A stretch of DNA of 64,000 bases from UBA5186 sp040005095 (GTDB taxonomy: Bacteria; Actinomycetota; Thermoleophilia; Gaiellales; Gaiellaceae). How positions within the stretch are numbered: position 1 is the stretch's first letter; every line of letters starts with the position of its first letter. Positions 43,462 to 51,619 of this stretch are shown one piece after another. The notes below the pieces were generated by a model, which saw only the letters and a list, made by a program, of their open reading frames with translations, had not been told where the DNA came from and searched no databases. The position numbers and the translations under genes are program-made. The stretch covers positions 25,331 through 89,330 of the forward strand of contig JBDTZN010000002.1 in the NCBI GenBank assembly GCA_040005095.1, read 5' to 3'.

Positions 43462-43946
43462 TGGAGCGCAAGGCAACGTTCGGAGCCGGGTGCTTCTGGG
43501 GCGTCGAGGCGGCGTTCCGGCAGATTCCCGGCGTGACGAAGACAGAGGTCGGCTACGAGGGCGGGACGCTCGACAACCCGACCTACGAGGACGTCTGCTC
43601 GCACACGACCGGCCATGCCGAGGTCGTCCAGGTCACGTTCGACCCCGAGCGCGCCTCGTACGACGAGCTGCTCGAGGTCTTCTGGCGCAAGCACGATCCA
43701 ACGCAGCTGAACCGCCAGGGCTGGGACGTCGGCGACAACTATCGCTCGGTCGTCTTCGCGGAGGACGAGGAGCAGCGCGAGGCTGCGACGCGCTCGAAGG
43801 CGCACGAGCAGGGCCGTTATCGCAAGCCGATCGTCACGCAGATCGAGCCGGCCGCGACGTTCTACCCGGCCGAGGACTACCACCAGCAGTACCTCGAGAA
43901 GCGCGGCCGCACGACCTGCACCGTCGAGTTGAAGCAAACCGCTTAG
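43461..43946 (+). CDS. msrA: Peptide-methionine (S)-S-oxide reductase
   Basis: 161 aa from GTG 43461. Reduces the S-epimer of methionine sulfoxide. Catalytic Cys11 in F-G-A-G-C-F-W-G-V-E; V-G-Y-E-G-G, T-G-H-A-E-V-V-Q-V, F-W-R-K-H-D-P-T-Q and Y-H-Q-Q-Y-L are family marks. Cytosolic. Downstream lies a 204-nt gap ending in a terminator hairpin. Confidence 0.97.
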   Translation: MERKATFGAGCFWGVEAAFRQIPGVTKTEVGYEGGTLDNPTYEDVCSHTTGHAEVVQVTFDPERASYDELLEVFWRKHDPTQLNRQGWDVGDNYRSVVFAEDEEQREAATRSKAHEQGRYRKPIVTQIEPAATFYPAEDYHQQYLEKRGRTTCTVELKQTA

Positions 43947-44059
43947 CCGGCCCCGGGTGGCCCGCATGGGTCAATTTGGCTCGGGTCTGCGAGACCTACC
44001 CCTTTTGGGGATTCGAGGATGCCCCAGGGCAACGATAACTACAACATCGGGGACGACGG

Positions 44060-44080
44060 GAAGCGGACCGCAGCCGCTTC
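44060..44080 (+). other. Hairpin in the msrA-rlmN gap (possible small RNA)
   Basis: GAAGCGG (44060-44066) and CCGCTTC (44074-44080) form a 7-bp stem with a 7-nt loop, 21 nt before the terminator hairpin. Upstream in the same gap are CCCCTTTTGGGG (43999-44010) and GTCTGCGAGAC. The set could be the 3' end of the msrBA message or a short structured RNA. An ORF from ATG 44019 exists but runs on as antisense of rlmN and lacks a usable RBS. Confidence 0.35.
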
Positions 44081-44101
44081 TCGCCCCTCGAATGTGTCCC
44101 G

Positions 44102-44136
44102 GAAGGGCGGCCACTCCTCTTGGACGGCCGCCCTTC
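44102..44136 (+). terminator. Rho-independent-type terminator between msrA and rlmN
   Basis: GAAGGGCGGCC (44102-44112) and GGCCGCCCTTC (44126-44136) are a perfect 11-bp inverted repeat with a 13-nt loop, followed by TCGCTTTCC. It lies between convergent genes, 14 nt after which rlmN ends on the other strand, so it can serve both. Confidence 0.75.
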
Positions 44137-44150
44137 TCGCTTTCCGAGGC

Positions 44151-45131
44151 CTAGCGGGTCGCAGCGAGCTGCCCGCAAGCCGCCGCGATGTCCCGGCCGC
44201 GGGTCAGGCGCACCGTCGCTGGAATCCGCGCGCGGTCGAGCTCGCGTTTGAACGCTGCGATCGCCTCGCGGGTCGAGCCCTCGAACATGCCCGTCGGGTT
44301 GTACGGGATCAGGTTCACCTTGAAGATCTGCGGGTCGAGGAGCGCCGCCAGGTCGTGCGCATGCGCGGGCGAGTCGTTGACGCCGCCCAGCATCACGTAC
44401 TCGACGAACACCTTCCGGTGACGCAGGGCGAAGTACCGCCGGCACGTCGCGAGGACGTCCTCCAGCGGATAGCGCTCGTTCACGGGCATCAGCTTTGACC
44501 GCAGCTCGCCGTCTGCGGCGTGCACCGACAAGGCGAGCCGGATCGGCTCCTCGACCTCCTCGACGAAACGCCGCAGGCCCGGGAGCCAGCCGACCGTCGA
44601 GATGGTCGTGCGACGATGCGTGATCCCGACGTCGGGGAGGAGGCGCGCGGCTGCGACGACGTTCTCGTAGTTCAGCATCGGTTCGCCCATCCCCATGAAG
44701 ACGCAATGGTCGACCGGCTCGATGCGGCGGAAGTGGAGCGCCTGGTCGACGATCTCCGACGGGGTCAGGTTGCGCCCGAAGCGCATCTGGCCGGTCGCGC
44801 AGAACGTGCAGGTCAGAGGGCAGCCCGACTGGGAGGACACGCAGAGCGAGCGCCGACCGTCGCGGTAGCGCATCAGCACCGCCTCGACGGGATGCCCATC
44901 GGCCGTGCGGAAGAGCGCCTTGACCGTCCCGTCGCGTGAACGGGCCTCGTCCGCGAGCTCCAGGGTCGAGAACGGCACGCTTTTGGCGAGTGCGGAGCGC
45001 AGCGGCGCCGGGACGTTCGTCATCTCCTCGTAGCCCGCGACGCCGCGGGCCGTCCACTCCCACACCTGGCCGGCGCGGTAGGCCGGCTCGCCGCGGTCGG
45101 CAAGCGTTTGCTCGAGCAAGGCCAGATCCAC
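44151..45131 (-). CDS. rlmN: Dual-specificity 23S rRNA/tRNA adenine-C2 methyltransferase RlmN
   Basis: 326 aa from GTG 45131; the open frame runs further but overlaps mrp. Radical-SAM enzyme methylating A2503 of 23S rRNA and A37 of some tRNAs. Cluster cysteines Cys104/Cys108/Cys111 in C-P-L-T-C-T-F-C; F-M-G-M-G-E-P-M-L-N-Y; S-V-H-A-A-D-G; V-E-Y-V-M-L-G-G-V-N-D; and the resolving/methyl-carrying Cys near the end (A-A-C-G-Q-L, Cys319). The start is only 22 nt from the divergent mrp start, so its promoter must overlap mrp or the start must lie inside a very compact control region. Confidence 0.94.
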   Translation of the reverse strand: MDLALLEQTLADRGEPAYRAGQVWEWTARGVAGYEEMTNVPAPLRSALAKSVPFSTLELADEARSRDGTVKALFRTADGHPVEAVLMRYRDGRRSLCVSSQSGCPLTCTFCATGQMRFGRNLTPSEIVDQALHFRRIEPVDHCVFMGMGEPMLNYENVVAAARLLPDVGITHRRTTISTVGWLPGLRRFVEEVEEPIRLALSVHAADGELRSKLMPVNERYPLEDVLATCRRYFALRHRKVFVEYVMLGGVNDSPAHAHDLAALLDPQIFKVNLIPYNPTGMFEGSTREAIAAFKRELDRARIPATVRLTRGRDIAAACGQLAATR

Positions 45132-45153
45132 GGGACTACGGTAGCTTCGACCC

Positions 45154-45936
45154 GTGAGCGCGCCGGCGAAGCACGTCGTGGCGGTGGCAAGCGGGAAGGG
45201 CGGCGTCGGGAAGTCGACCGTCAGCCTGAACATTGCGGTCGCGCTCGCGCAGCTCGATCTGCGGGCAGCGGTCCTCGACGCCGACGTCTACGGCCCGGAC
45301 ATCCCGGTCATGGTCGGGCTGACGCGGCGCACCCCGGCAACGAGCTGGTCGCTCTGGAGGCGGGGGCAGGTGCCCCTCGAGCCGGTCGAGCGCTTCGGCG
45401 TCAAGCTGATGTCGGTGGGCTTCCTCCTCGGTGAGCAGCAGGGCTTCCCGTGGATGGAGCAGACACTGCCGTTCGCCGTCCGGCAGCTCGTCGACGACGT
45501 GGCCTGGGGCGACCTGGACGTGCTCGTCCTCGACCTGCCGCCGGGAACGACCGAGCTCCAGCGGCACGTGCTCGAGGAGGTGCGGTTGAGCGGCGCTCTC
45601 CTTGTCGTCACGCCCCAGGACGTCGCGCATCTCGATGCGAAGAAGCTGATCTCGCTGCTGGAGGAGAACGAGGTGCCCGTGCTCGGCGCCGTCGAGAACA
45701 TGAGCACGTTCGTCTGCCCGCACTGCGGCGAGGAGACCGAGGTCTTCCCGCGCGTGCGCGAGGGCCGCTCGATCTGGTCGGCCGGCGTCGAGCGGCTGGC
45801 GAGGATTCCGCTCGATCCTCGCGTCGCCCGGGCGGGCGAGGACGGCACGCCGGCTCTGATCGCGGCTCCGGATAGCGCCGCGGCGACCGCGTTCCGCACC
45901 GCCGCGGACGCGCTCCTCGCCCGACTAGGATCGTGA
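45154..45936 (+). CDS. mrp: Mrp/ApbC-family iron-sulfur carrier ATPase
   Basis: 260 aa from GTG 45154. P-loop ATPase with deviant Walker A V-A-S-G-K-G-G-V-G-K-S-T, D-A-D-V-Y-G-P-D-I-P, the M-G-like region V-K-L-M-S-V-G-F, D-L-P-P-G-T-T-E and the C-terminal cluster-binding pair C-P-H-C. Carries and delivers Fe-S clusters to apo-proteins. Lacks the N-terminal DUF59 domain often fused to Mrp. One base separates its stop from the threonine aldolase start. It could help supply the RlmN cluster, but that is only suggested by proximity. Confidence 0.94.
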   Translation: MSAPAKHVVAVASGKGGVGKSTVSLNIAVALAQLDLRAAVLDADVYGPDIPVMVGLTRRTPATSWSLWRRGQVPLEPVERFGVKLMSVGFLLGEQQGFPWMEQTLPFAVRQLVDDVAWGDLDVLVLDLPPGTTELQRHVLEEVRLSGALLVVTPQDVAHLDAKKLISLLEENEVPVLGAVENMSTFVCPHCGEETEVFPRVREGRSIWSAGVERLARIPLDPRVARAGEDGTPALIAAPDSAAATAFRTAADALLARLGS

Positions 45937-45937
45937 C

Positions 45938-46981
45938 GTGATCGAGCTCCGCTCAGACACGCTCACTCAGCCGACGCCCGGCATGCGCCAGGCGATCGCG
46001 AACGCCGTCGTCGGCGACGAGCAGAAGCGCGAGGACCCGACTGTGATCGACCTCGAGGAGCGGGCTGCCGCGCTGCTCGGGCAGGAGGCTGCGGTCTTCC
46101 TCCCGACCGCGACGATGGCAAACCAAATCGCGGTTCGGATCCTCACCGAGCCCGGCCAGGAGCTGCTCGCCGAGGAGAACTCGCACGTCCTCATCTCGGA
46201 GCAGGGCGGGCCTGCTGCGCTTTCGGGGCTCGTGATGCGCGGCTTGCCGGGCAACGATGGCCGGCTCAGCCCGGAGCAGATCCGCGCGTCGATCCGCGAT
46301 CACGGAAGCGGGCACTCACCGCGCACGGGACTCGTCTCGGTCGAGAACACGCACAACAGCGCCGGCGGGCGCGTGTGGCCGCTGGAGGAGCTCGTCGCGG
46401 TGACCGAGACTGCGCGTGAGCACGGCCTTGCGGTTCACCTCGACGGCGCGCGGATCCTGAACGCGGCGGTTGCGAGCGGCGTGCCGGCCGCGACGATCGG
46501 TGGACACTTCGACACGGTCACGATCTGCTTTTCGAAGGGGCTCGGCTGCCCGCTCGGCTCGGTGGTCGCCGGCTCCGAGCCGCTCATGCTGAAGGCTCGG
46601 CGTGCCAAGCACCTCTTTGGTGGCGCGATGCGGCAGGCGGGCATCGTCGCGGCGGCCGCCGTGTACGCCCTCGACTACCACGTCGAGGGGCTCGCCGACG
46701 ATCACAGGCGCGCGAAGCGGCTTGCAGAGGGCCTGGCCGAGGCCGGGCTCCCGGTCGACGTGGCTGCCGTGGAGACGAACTTTGTCCAGCTCGACGTCGA
46801 GCCCCTCGGACTGACCAAGCCCGACGCGCTGGCGCGGCTGGCCGAGCAGGGCGTCGGGCTCTCGGGGACGATCCATCCCACGAAGCTCCGCGCCGTGACC
46901 CATCTAGATGTGTCAGACGAGGACATCGAGCGCGCGATCGAGCTCATCCCGCGGGCGCTGGGGGCACTTGTCAACGCCTGA
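45938..46981 (+). CDS. ltaE: Low-specificity L-threonine aldolase-like PLP enzyme
   Basis: 347 aa from GTG 45938. Fold-type I PLP enzyme cleaving L-threonine/allo-threonine to glycine and acetaldehyde. Marks: R-S-D-T-L-T-Q-P-T near the N-terminus, G-D-E-Q-K-R-E-D-P-T, F-L-P-T-A-T-M-A-N-Q, E-N-T-H-N-S-A-G-G, H-L-D-G-A-R-I-L-N-A and PLP Lys200 in C-F-S-K-G-L-G-C-P-L-G-S. The glycine produced could feed the gcv operon 4 kb upstream, though the two are not in one operon. Its end overlaps the serine hydrolase by 14 nt. Confidence 0.94.
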   Translation: MIELRSDTLTQPTPGMRQAIANAVVGDEQKREDPTVIDLEERAAALLGQEAAVFLPTATMANQIAVRILTEPGQELLAEENSHVLISEQGGPAALSGLVMRGLPGNDGRLSPEQIRASIRDHGSGHSPRTGLVSVENTHNSAGGRVWPLEELVAVTETAREHGLAVHLDGARILNAAVASGVPAATIGGHFDTVTICFSKGLGCPLGSVVAGSEPLMLKARRAKHLFGGAMRQAGIVAAAAVYALDYHVEGLADDHRRAKRLAEGLAEAGLPVDVAAVETNFVQLDVEPLGLTKPDALARLAEQGVGLSGTIHPTKLRAVTHLDVSDEDIERAIELIPRALGALVNA

Positions 46982-48299
46982 GGTTCTAGCCGGCGAGCTC
47001 TCCGGGCTCGTCAGGAAAGCGCAAGCGGAGTGGCCGGCGCCGAGCGTGAGCGCGGCGGTCGCCCGGAAGGGCGAGGTCGTCTGGGGCGAGACCCTCGGCG
47101 TCGCGAACACCGAGACCGGGGAGCAGGCGACCCCCGACCACCAGTACCGCATCGGCTCGATCACGAAGACCTTCACCGCCGTGGCGATCATGCAACTGCG
47201 CGACGGCGGCAAGCTCGACCTCGAGGACACGCTCGACCGCCACCTCGACGGCGTGCCGCACCGGCCGACGATCCGGCGCATGCTCTCGCACTCGTCCGGC
47301 CTCCAGCGCGAGCCGCCCGGGGACGTGTGGGAGACGATGCGCTTCACGGCGGGCGAGGAGTTCCTCGCGTCGGCCGGCGAGGCCGAGCAGGTGCTGCCGC
47401 CGGGCTCCTACTTCCACTACTCCAACCTCGCGTTTGCGCTCCTAGGCGAGGTCGTCGCGCGCGTGTCGGGCCGGCCCTGGGAGCAGTACCTGTCGGAGCA
47501 GATTCTCCAGCCCCTAGGCATGACGCGGACGTCCGTGCAACAGCAGGCGCCCGCCGCCCGGGGATACCTCGTCGACCCGTACTCGGACGCCGTACACGAG
47601 GAGCCGTCGGACCTCGATATCGGCTCGACCGCGCCGGCGGGCGCTCTCTGGAGCACGCCGGCCGACCTCGCGCGCTGGGCGGCGTTCTTCTCGGAGCCGA
47701 ACCCGGACGTGCTCGCCGGGGACACAGTCGAAGAGATGCAGACCTTCCAGACCATGGTCGACCATGAGGAGTGGAAGGTAGGGTTCGGCCTCGGGCTGCA
47801 GCTCTTCCGGGACGGCGACCGGATCTTCGCGGGCCACGGTGGCGCCATGCCCGGCTTCCTGGCGATGGTCGTCGCATCGCGCAAGGAAGGCACCGGCGCG
47901 GTGCTCCTGACGAACTCCGGCGCGGCCCAGGGCGTTTCGGACCTGGCCGTCGAGCTCGTGGTCAAGGCGACCGAGGCGTTTCCGGACGTGCCCGGTGCCT
48001 GGCACGTGGGGGAGGCGCCGCCGCAAGAGCTCGACGGAGTGCTCGGGCGCTGGTGGTCGGAGGGCGGGGAGTGGGTGTTCCGCTGGCATGGCGGCGAGCT
48101 CGTCGCGGAGCCGCAGACGATCACCCGGCAAGTGCCGACGCGCTTCCGACGGGAGGGCGAGGATCGCTACCGCGCGATCACGGGTGGCGAGCGGGGCGAG
48201 CAGCTGCGCATCGTGCGCGGTGACGACGGCACGGTCACGCGGATGTACTTCGCGACGTATCCGTTCACGCGCGCGCCCGAGATCTTCGGACAGAGCTAG
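46968..48299 (+). CDS. Beta-lactamase-class C-like serine hydrolase
   Basis: 443 aa from TTG 46968. PBP4*/class C beta-lactamase fold: S-x-x-K nucleophile in G-S-I-T-K-T-F (about residues 65-71), Y-S-N in H-Y-S-N-L-A-F, and H-G-G in A-G-H-G-G-A-M-P-G. The C-terminal 100 residues form a separate lipocalin/beta-type domain with W-x-x-E-G-G-E-W. No signal peptide is visible from this start, so it is probably a cytosolic esterase/peptidase rather than a secreted beta-lactamase, unless initiation is elsewhere. A GTGCCTGGCACG repeat core is in frame at 47995. Ends directly against the convergent ABC permease gene. Confidence 0.88.
   Translation: MSTPEVLAGELSGLVRKAQAEWPAPSVSAAVARKGEVVWGETLGVANTETGEQATPDHQYRIGSITKTFTAVAIMQLRDGGKLDLEDTLDRHLDGVPHRPTIRRMLSHSSGLQREPPGDVWETMRFTAGEEFLASAGEAEQVLPPGSYFHYSNLAFALLGEVVARVSGRPWEQYLSEQILQPLGMTRTSVQQQAPAARGYLVDPYSDAVHEEPSDLDIGSTAPAGALWSTPADLARWAAFFSEPNPDVLAGDTVEEMQTFQTMVDHEEWKVGFGLGLQLFRDGDRIFAGHGGAMPGFLAMVVASRKEGTGAVLLTNSGAAQGVSDLAVELVVKATEAFPDVPGAWHVGEAPPQELDGVLGRWWSEGGEWVFRWHGGELVAEPQTITRQVPTRFRREGEDRYRAITGGERGEQLRIVRGDDGTVTRMYFATYPFTRAPEIFGQS
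47995..48006. repeat. GTGCCTGGCACG core inside the serine hydrolase gene
   Basis: Perfect core encoding G-A-W-H-V in the linker between the hydrolase and C-terminal domains. One of three copies found inside coding sequence. Confidence 0.5.
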
Positions 48300-50858
48300 C
48301 TACTCGTACTGGAGCGCTTCGAGCACGTTGAGGCGTGCTGCGCGCCGCGCCGGCGCAATCGCGGCGACGATGCCCACGAGGATCGCCGCAAGCGTGAACG
48401 CGATCAGCGAGAAGATCGGCAGCGTGAACTCGATGAAGTCGATACGACCGATGAGCAGGCCCGCGAGCACGACGCCGAGCAGGATTCCCAGCACGCCGCC
48501 GATCAGCGCCGTGATCACGCTCTCGTGGCGGATCATCCGGCGCACCTGGCGGCGCGTCATCCCGACCGCGCGCAGCATCCCGAGTTCGCGCGTGCGCTCG
48601 AAGACGGTGAGGATGAGCGTGTTCACGATGCCGAAGAGCGAGACGATCACCGAGAGCGCGAGCAGCACGTAGAGCATCAGAAGCACCTTGCCGAGGAACG
48701 CGGTCTGGTTCGTGATGAACTCCTCGCGGGTCTGGGCTTTCGCGTTCGGGAAGGACTTCAGGCGCTCTGTGAGGGCCGCGAGGTTCGCTTCGCTCTGGCC
48801 GCCACGCATGCGGAGGAACGAGTAGAGGTTGCGCGCCTTCGGATTGAAGCGGTCGAATGTCGCAGCCGAGACCGTGACGGGCCCGAACGGAGAGCCGCCC
48901 GTAGGCGGCTTGAAGATGCCCTTGACCGCGAACGTCTTCTTTTCCCCGTTCGCGAACGTGAGCTCGACCGGGGAGCCGAGCTTCAGGTGGTGATTCTTCG
49001 CGTAGTTCTCGTCGACGAACGCACCGTTGTCTCCGAGCGTGGCCAGAACGGCGTTGGAGCCCTCCTTCCACTTCACGTTGAAGATCGTGCTCGTAGCCGG
49101 ATTGACGGCGGTCGCGAAGATCTTCTTGTTGTAGGCCTGCGCGTCGCCGACGCGGACGCTGCCGACCGCCTCGACTCCTGGCACGCTCGCGACGGCTTCC
49201 GCGGCAGCTGTGGGGATGGGGTCGAAGTTGTTCTGCGCCGTGATGGCGTAGTCGGCGCCTCCCCACAGGTCGTTCACAGCCTTGCGGAACGTCGTGTTGA
49301 TTCCGGCGGCGAGCAGCGCGACGAGCGTGACGAGCGCCAGCCCGATCATCAGGGCAGCGGCGGTCGAGGCGGTGCGCTGCGGGTTTCGGCGCGCGTTGTC
49401 GCGGGCGAGGACTCCCGCCGCGCCACCGATCTTCGTCGCGGGCCAGCCGAGCGCCGCGGCGAGCGGCCGGATGAAACGCACCGAAAGAAGCGCGACGCCG
49501 AAGAACACGAGCAGCGCGCCGGCGCCCATCGAGATCAGCACCGGCTTCGTTCCGAGACCGGGCGCGAACAGGGCATAGACGAGGGCCGCGAAGCCAAGCC
49601 CGATCAGGACGGCCGAGCCGGGAGTGCGGAAGCGGGCCAGCCGCGACTCCGGCAGCGTCGCGCCCTCGCGCACGGCGGCGATCGGGGGCACGCGCGTGGC
49701 CCGGATTGCCGGCCGCATGCTTGCGACTACCGTCACCACGATCCCCACGATCAGCGAGACCACCACGGTGCGGGACGCGAAGATGAGCCCGCTGTTCGGG
49801 AGTGTGAACCCAACCGCGTTGAAGAGGCCGACGAGGCCCTTCGCGAGAGCGAGGCCCAGGAAGAGCCCCGCCGTGGCCGCGAGCGTCCCCACGACGACCG
49901 ACTCCAGGAGGATCGACCAGAGCACCTGGCGGCGCGAGGCGCCGAGCGTGCGCATGGTCGCGAACTCACGCGTGCGCTGGGCGATCGTGATCGAGAGTGA
50001 GTTCGCGATCACGAAGCTCCCGACGAAAAGCGAGATCCCGGCGAAGACGAGCAGGAAGATGCGCAGGAAATTGATGAACGTGTTCGTGCCGGAAGCGTCC
50101 TCGTGAGCCTGCTGCGCAGCGGTTCGCACCTGCGCACTCGGGGGCAGCACGGCACGGATCTCCTTGACGAGCTCGGCGTCCGACACCCCGGGCTTCGCCG
50201 CGACCGCGATCTCGTCGAGCTTGCCCTGCTTGTCGAAGAGGTGCTGAGCTGTCGGGAGGTCGAACCCGGCGAGGGTTGCGCCGCCGATCGTCGCGACCGA
50301 CCCGAACTTGACGAGTCCGGAGATTCGGAAGCGTTGAACCGGCCCGGCGGCCTGGACCCCGATCTGGTCGCCGGCCATGAAGTGCTCCTTCTTCGCCGTC
50401 GACTCGTCGATGACGACCTCGTCCAGGCCCGGCCAGCCGCCGGAGACGAGCGTGAGCGGATTGAAGGGCGAGTTCCCGTTGGCGATGCTGAAACCGAGGT
50501 TGGGCGCCCCGCCGTAGACGATGACCTTGCCGTTCTTGCCGACCAGATGCGCGTCGCCGTTCACGCCGCCCTCGGCCGCGGCAACACCCGACAGTGCGTG
50601 AATCTTGGGCAGCAATGCCGCGTCGAGCGTCGGCTTCGCGTTCTGGTTCTGATCCGAGAGCGTGAAGGCCGGCTTGCCGCTGATCACGACGCTCGAGCCC
50701 TTGCGGACGTCGGTGAAGATCGAGTTGAAAGCGTTGTCGATCGAGTCGGTCAGGACGAAGGTCCCGCTCACCATCGCGACGCCGAGGACGATCGCGATCG
50801 CCGTCAGGCCCGTGCGCAGCTTCCGCCCAAGGAGTCCCTTGAGGGCGAACCGGATCAC
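48300..50858 (-). CDS. ABC transporter permease with two FtsX domains
   Basis: 852 aa from GTG 50858. N-terminal helix (L-T-A-I-A-I-V-L-G-V-A-M-V-S-G) followed by a MacB-like external domain, an FtsX helix bundle (about 260-400), two further helices in the middle, a second external domain (about 510-690) and a second FtsX bundle ending I-A-P-A-R-R-A-A-R-L-N-V-L-E-A-L-Q-Y-E. This duplicated layout is the LolCE/MacB-like 'ABC3' type, used for lipoprotein, lipid or peptide export rather than nutrient import. Starts 4 nt inside the ATPase gene. Confidence 0.93.
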   Translation of the reverse strand: MIRFALKGLLGRKLRTGLTAIAIVLGVAMVSGTFVLTDSIDNAFNSIFTDVRKGSSVVISGKPAFTLSDQNQNAKPTLDAALLPKIHALSGVAAAEGGVNGDAHLVGKNGKVIVYGGAPNLGFSIANGNSPFNPLTLVSGGWPGLDEVVIDESTAKKEHFMAGDQIGVQAAGPVQRFRISGLVKFGSVATIGGATLAGFDLPTAQHLFDKQGKLDEIAVAAKPGVSDAELVKEIRAVLPPSAQVRTAAQQAHEDASGTNTFINFLRIFLLVFAGISLFVGSFVIANSLSITIAQRTREFATMRTLGASRRQVLWSILLESVVVGTLAATAGLFLGLALAKGLVGLFNAVGFTLPNSGLIFASRTVVVSLIVGIVVTVVASMRPAIRATRVPPIAAVREGATLPESRLARFRTPGSAVLIGLGFAALVYALFAPGLGTKPVLISMGAGALLVFFGVALLSVRFIRPLAAALGWPATKIGGAAGVLARDNARRNPQRTASTAAALMIGLALVTLVALLAAGINTTFRKAVNDLWGGADYAITAQNNFDPIPTAAAEAVASVPGVEAVGSVRVGDAQAYNKKIFATAVNPATSTIFNVKWKEGSNAVLATLGDNGAFVDENYAKNHHLKLGSPVELTFANGEKKTFAVKGIFKPPTGGSPFGPVTVSAATFDRFNPKARNLYSFLRMRGGQSEANLAALTERLKSFPNAKAQTREEFITNQTAFLGKVLLMLYVLLALSVIVSLFGIVNTLILTVFERTRELGMLRAVGMTRRQVRRMIRHESVITALIGGVLGILLGVVLAGLLIGRIDFIEFTLPIFSLIAFTLAAILVGIVAAIAPARRAARLNVLEALQYE

Positions 50859-51607
50859 TGGCTCAGGTCGTTGATCACGCTCAGGATCTCGGCGCTCGAC
50901 GCGTGCTGCAGCTCCTTGACGAGCTCGCCGTCGGCGAGGAAGAGCACGCGGTCGGCGATGGCGGCGGCGCTCGGGTCGTGCGTGACCATCACGGTCGTCT
51001 GGCCGTACTCGGCAACCGACTCGCGCAGGAGCTCGAGGATCTCCGCACCCGTCTTCGAGTCGAGGTTGCCCGTAGGCTCGTCCGCGAACACGACCGTCGG
51101 CCTGGAGACGAGCGCGCGGGCGATGGCGACGCGCTGCTGCTGGCCGCCGGAGAGCTCGGCCGGCCGATGCTCAAGCCGGTCGGCGAGACCGGTCTTCTCC
51201 ATGAGGTCGTCGACCCAGGCGCGGTCAGGCTTCTCGCCCGCGATCGAGAGCGGCAGCAGAACGTTCTCCTCGGCGGTCAGCATCGGCAGGAGGTTGAAGA
51301 ACTGGAAGACGAAGCCGATGTGAGTGCGGCGGAGCTTCGTCAGGTCCGTATCGTTCATGCGCGTGATGTCCTCACCGGCGACCGTGACCTCGCCGGTCGT
51401 CGGCCGGTCGAGCCCCGCGAGGATGTGCATGAGCGTCGATTTCCCGGAGCCGGACGGCCCCATCACCGCCGTCAGGCGGCCGCGCGGCACGTCGAGCGAG
51501 ACGCCGCGCAGCGCCTCGACCGCGGTGTCGCCCGAGCCGTAGCGTCTCGTGACGTCGTGGGCGTGGACGACCGCGGCGTCGGGTGCGTTTCCGTCGACAG
51601 CAGTCAT
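50855..51607 (-). CDS. ABC transporter ATPase (MacB/LolD family)
   Basis: 250 aa from ATG 51607. Walker A G-P-S-G-S-G-K-S-T, Q-loop F-V-F-Q-F-F-N-L-L-P, signature L-S-G-G-Q-Q-Q-R-V-A-I-A-R-A, Walker B V-V-F-A-D-E-P-T-G-N-L-D and H-loop V-T-H-D. The F-Q-F-F-N-L-L and D-E-P-T-G-N-L-D-S-K-T-G sequences are typical of MacB/LolD-type ATPases that pair with FtsX permeases, here the adjacent gene. Twelve bases downstream of the cation antiporter on the same strand. Confidence 0.95.
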   Translation of the reverse strand: MTAVDGNAPDAAVVHAHDVTRRYGSGDTAVEALRGVSLDVPRGRLTAVMGPSGSGKSTLMHILAGLDRPTTGEVTVAGEDITRMNDTDLTKLRRTHIGFVFQFFNLLPMLTAEENVLLPLSIAGEKPDRAWVDDLMEKTGLADRLEHRPAELSGGQQQRVAIARALVSRPTVVFADEPTGNLDSKTGAEILELLRESVAEYGQTTVMVTHDPSAAAIADRVLFLADGELVKELQHASSAEILSVINDLSQ

Positions 51608-51619
51608 TGGCGGCCCACG

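Noticed and set aside
44019..44498. Plus-strand ORF starting in the msrA-rlmN gap
   Set aside because: Starts without a spaced RBS, crosses the terminator hairpin and continues as antisense of rlmN.
46908..46967. Upstream start of the serine hydrolase inside threonine aldolase
   Set aside because: The added residues are Ser/Arg-rich out-of-frame sequence and give no signal peptide.
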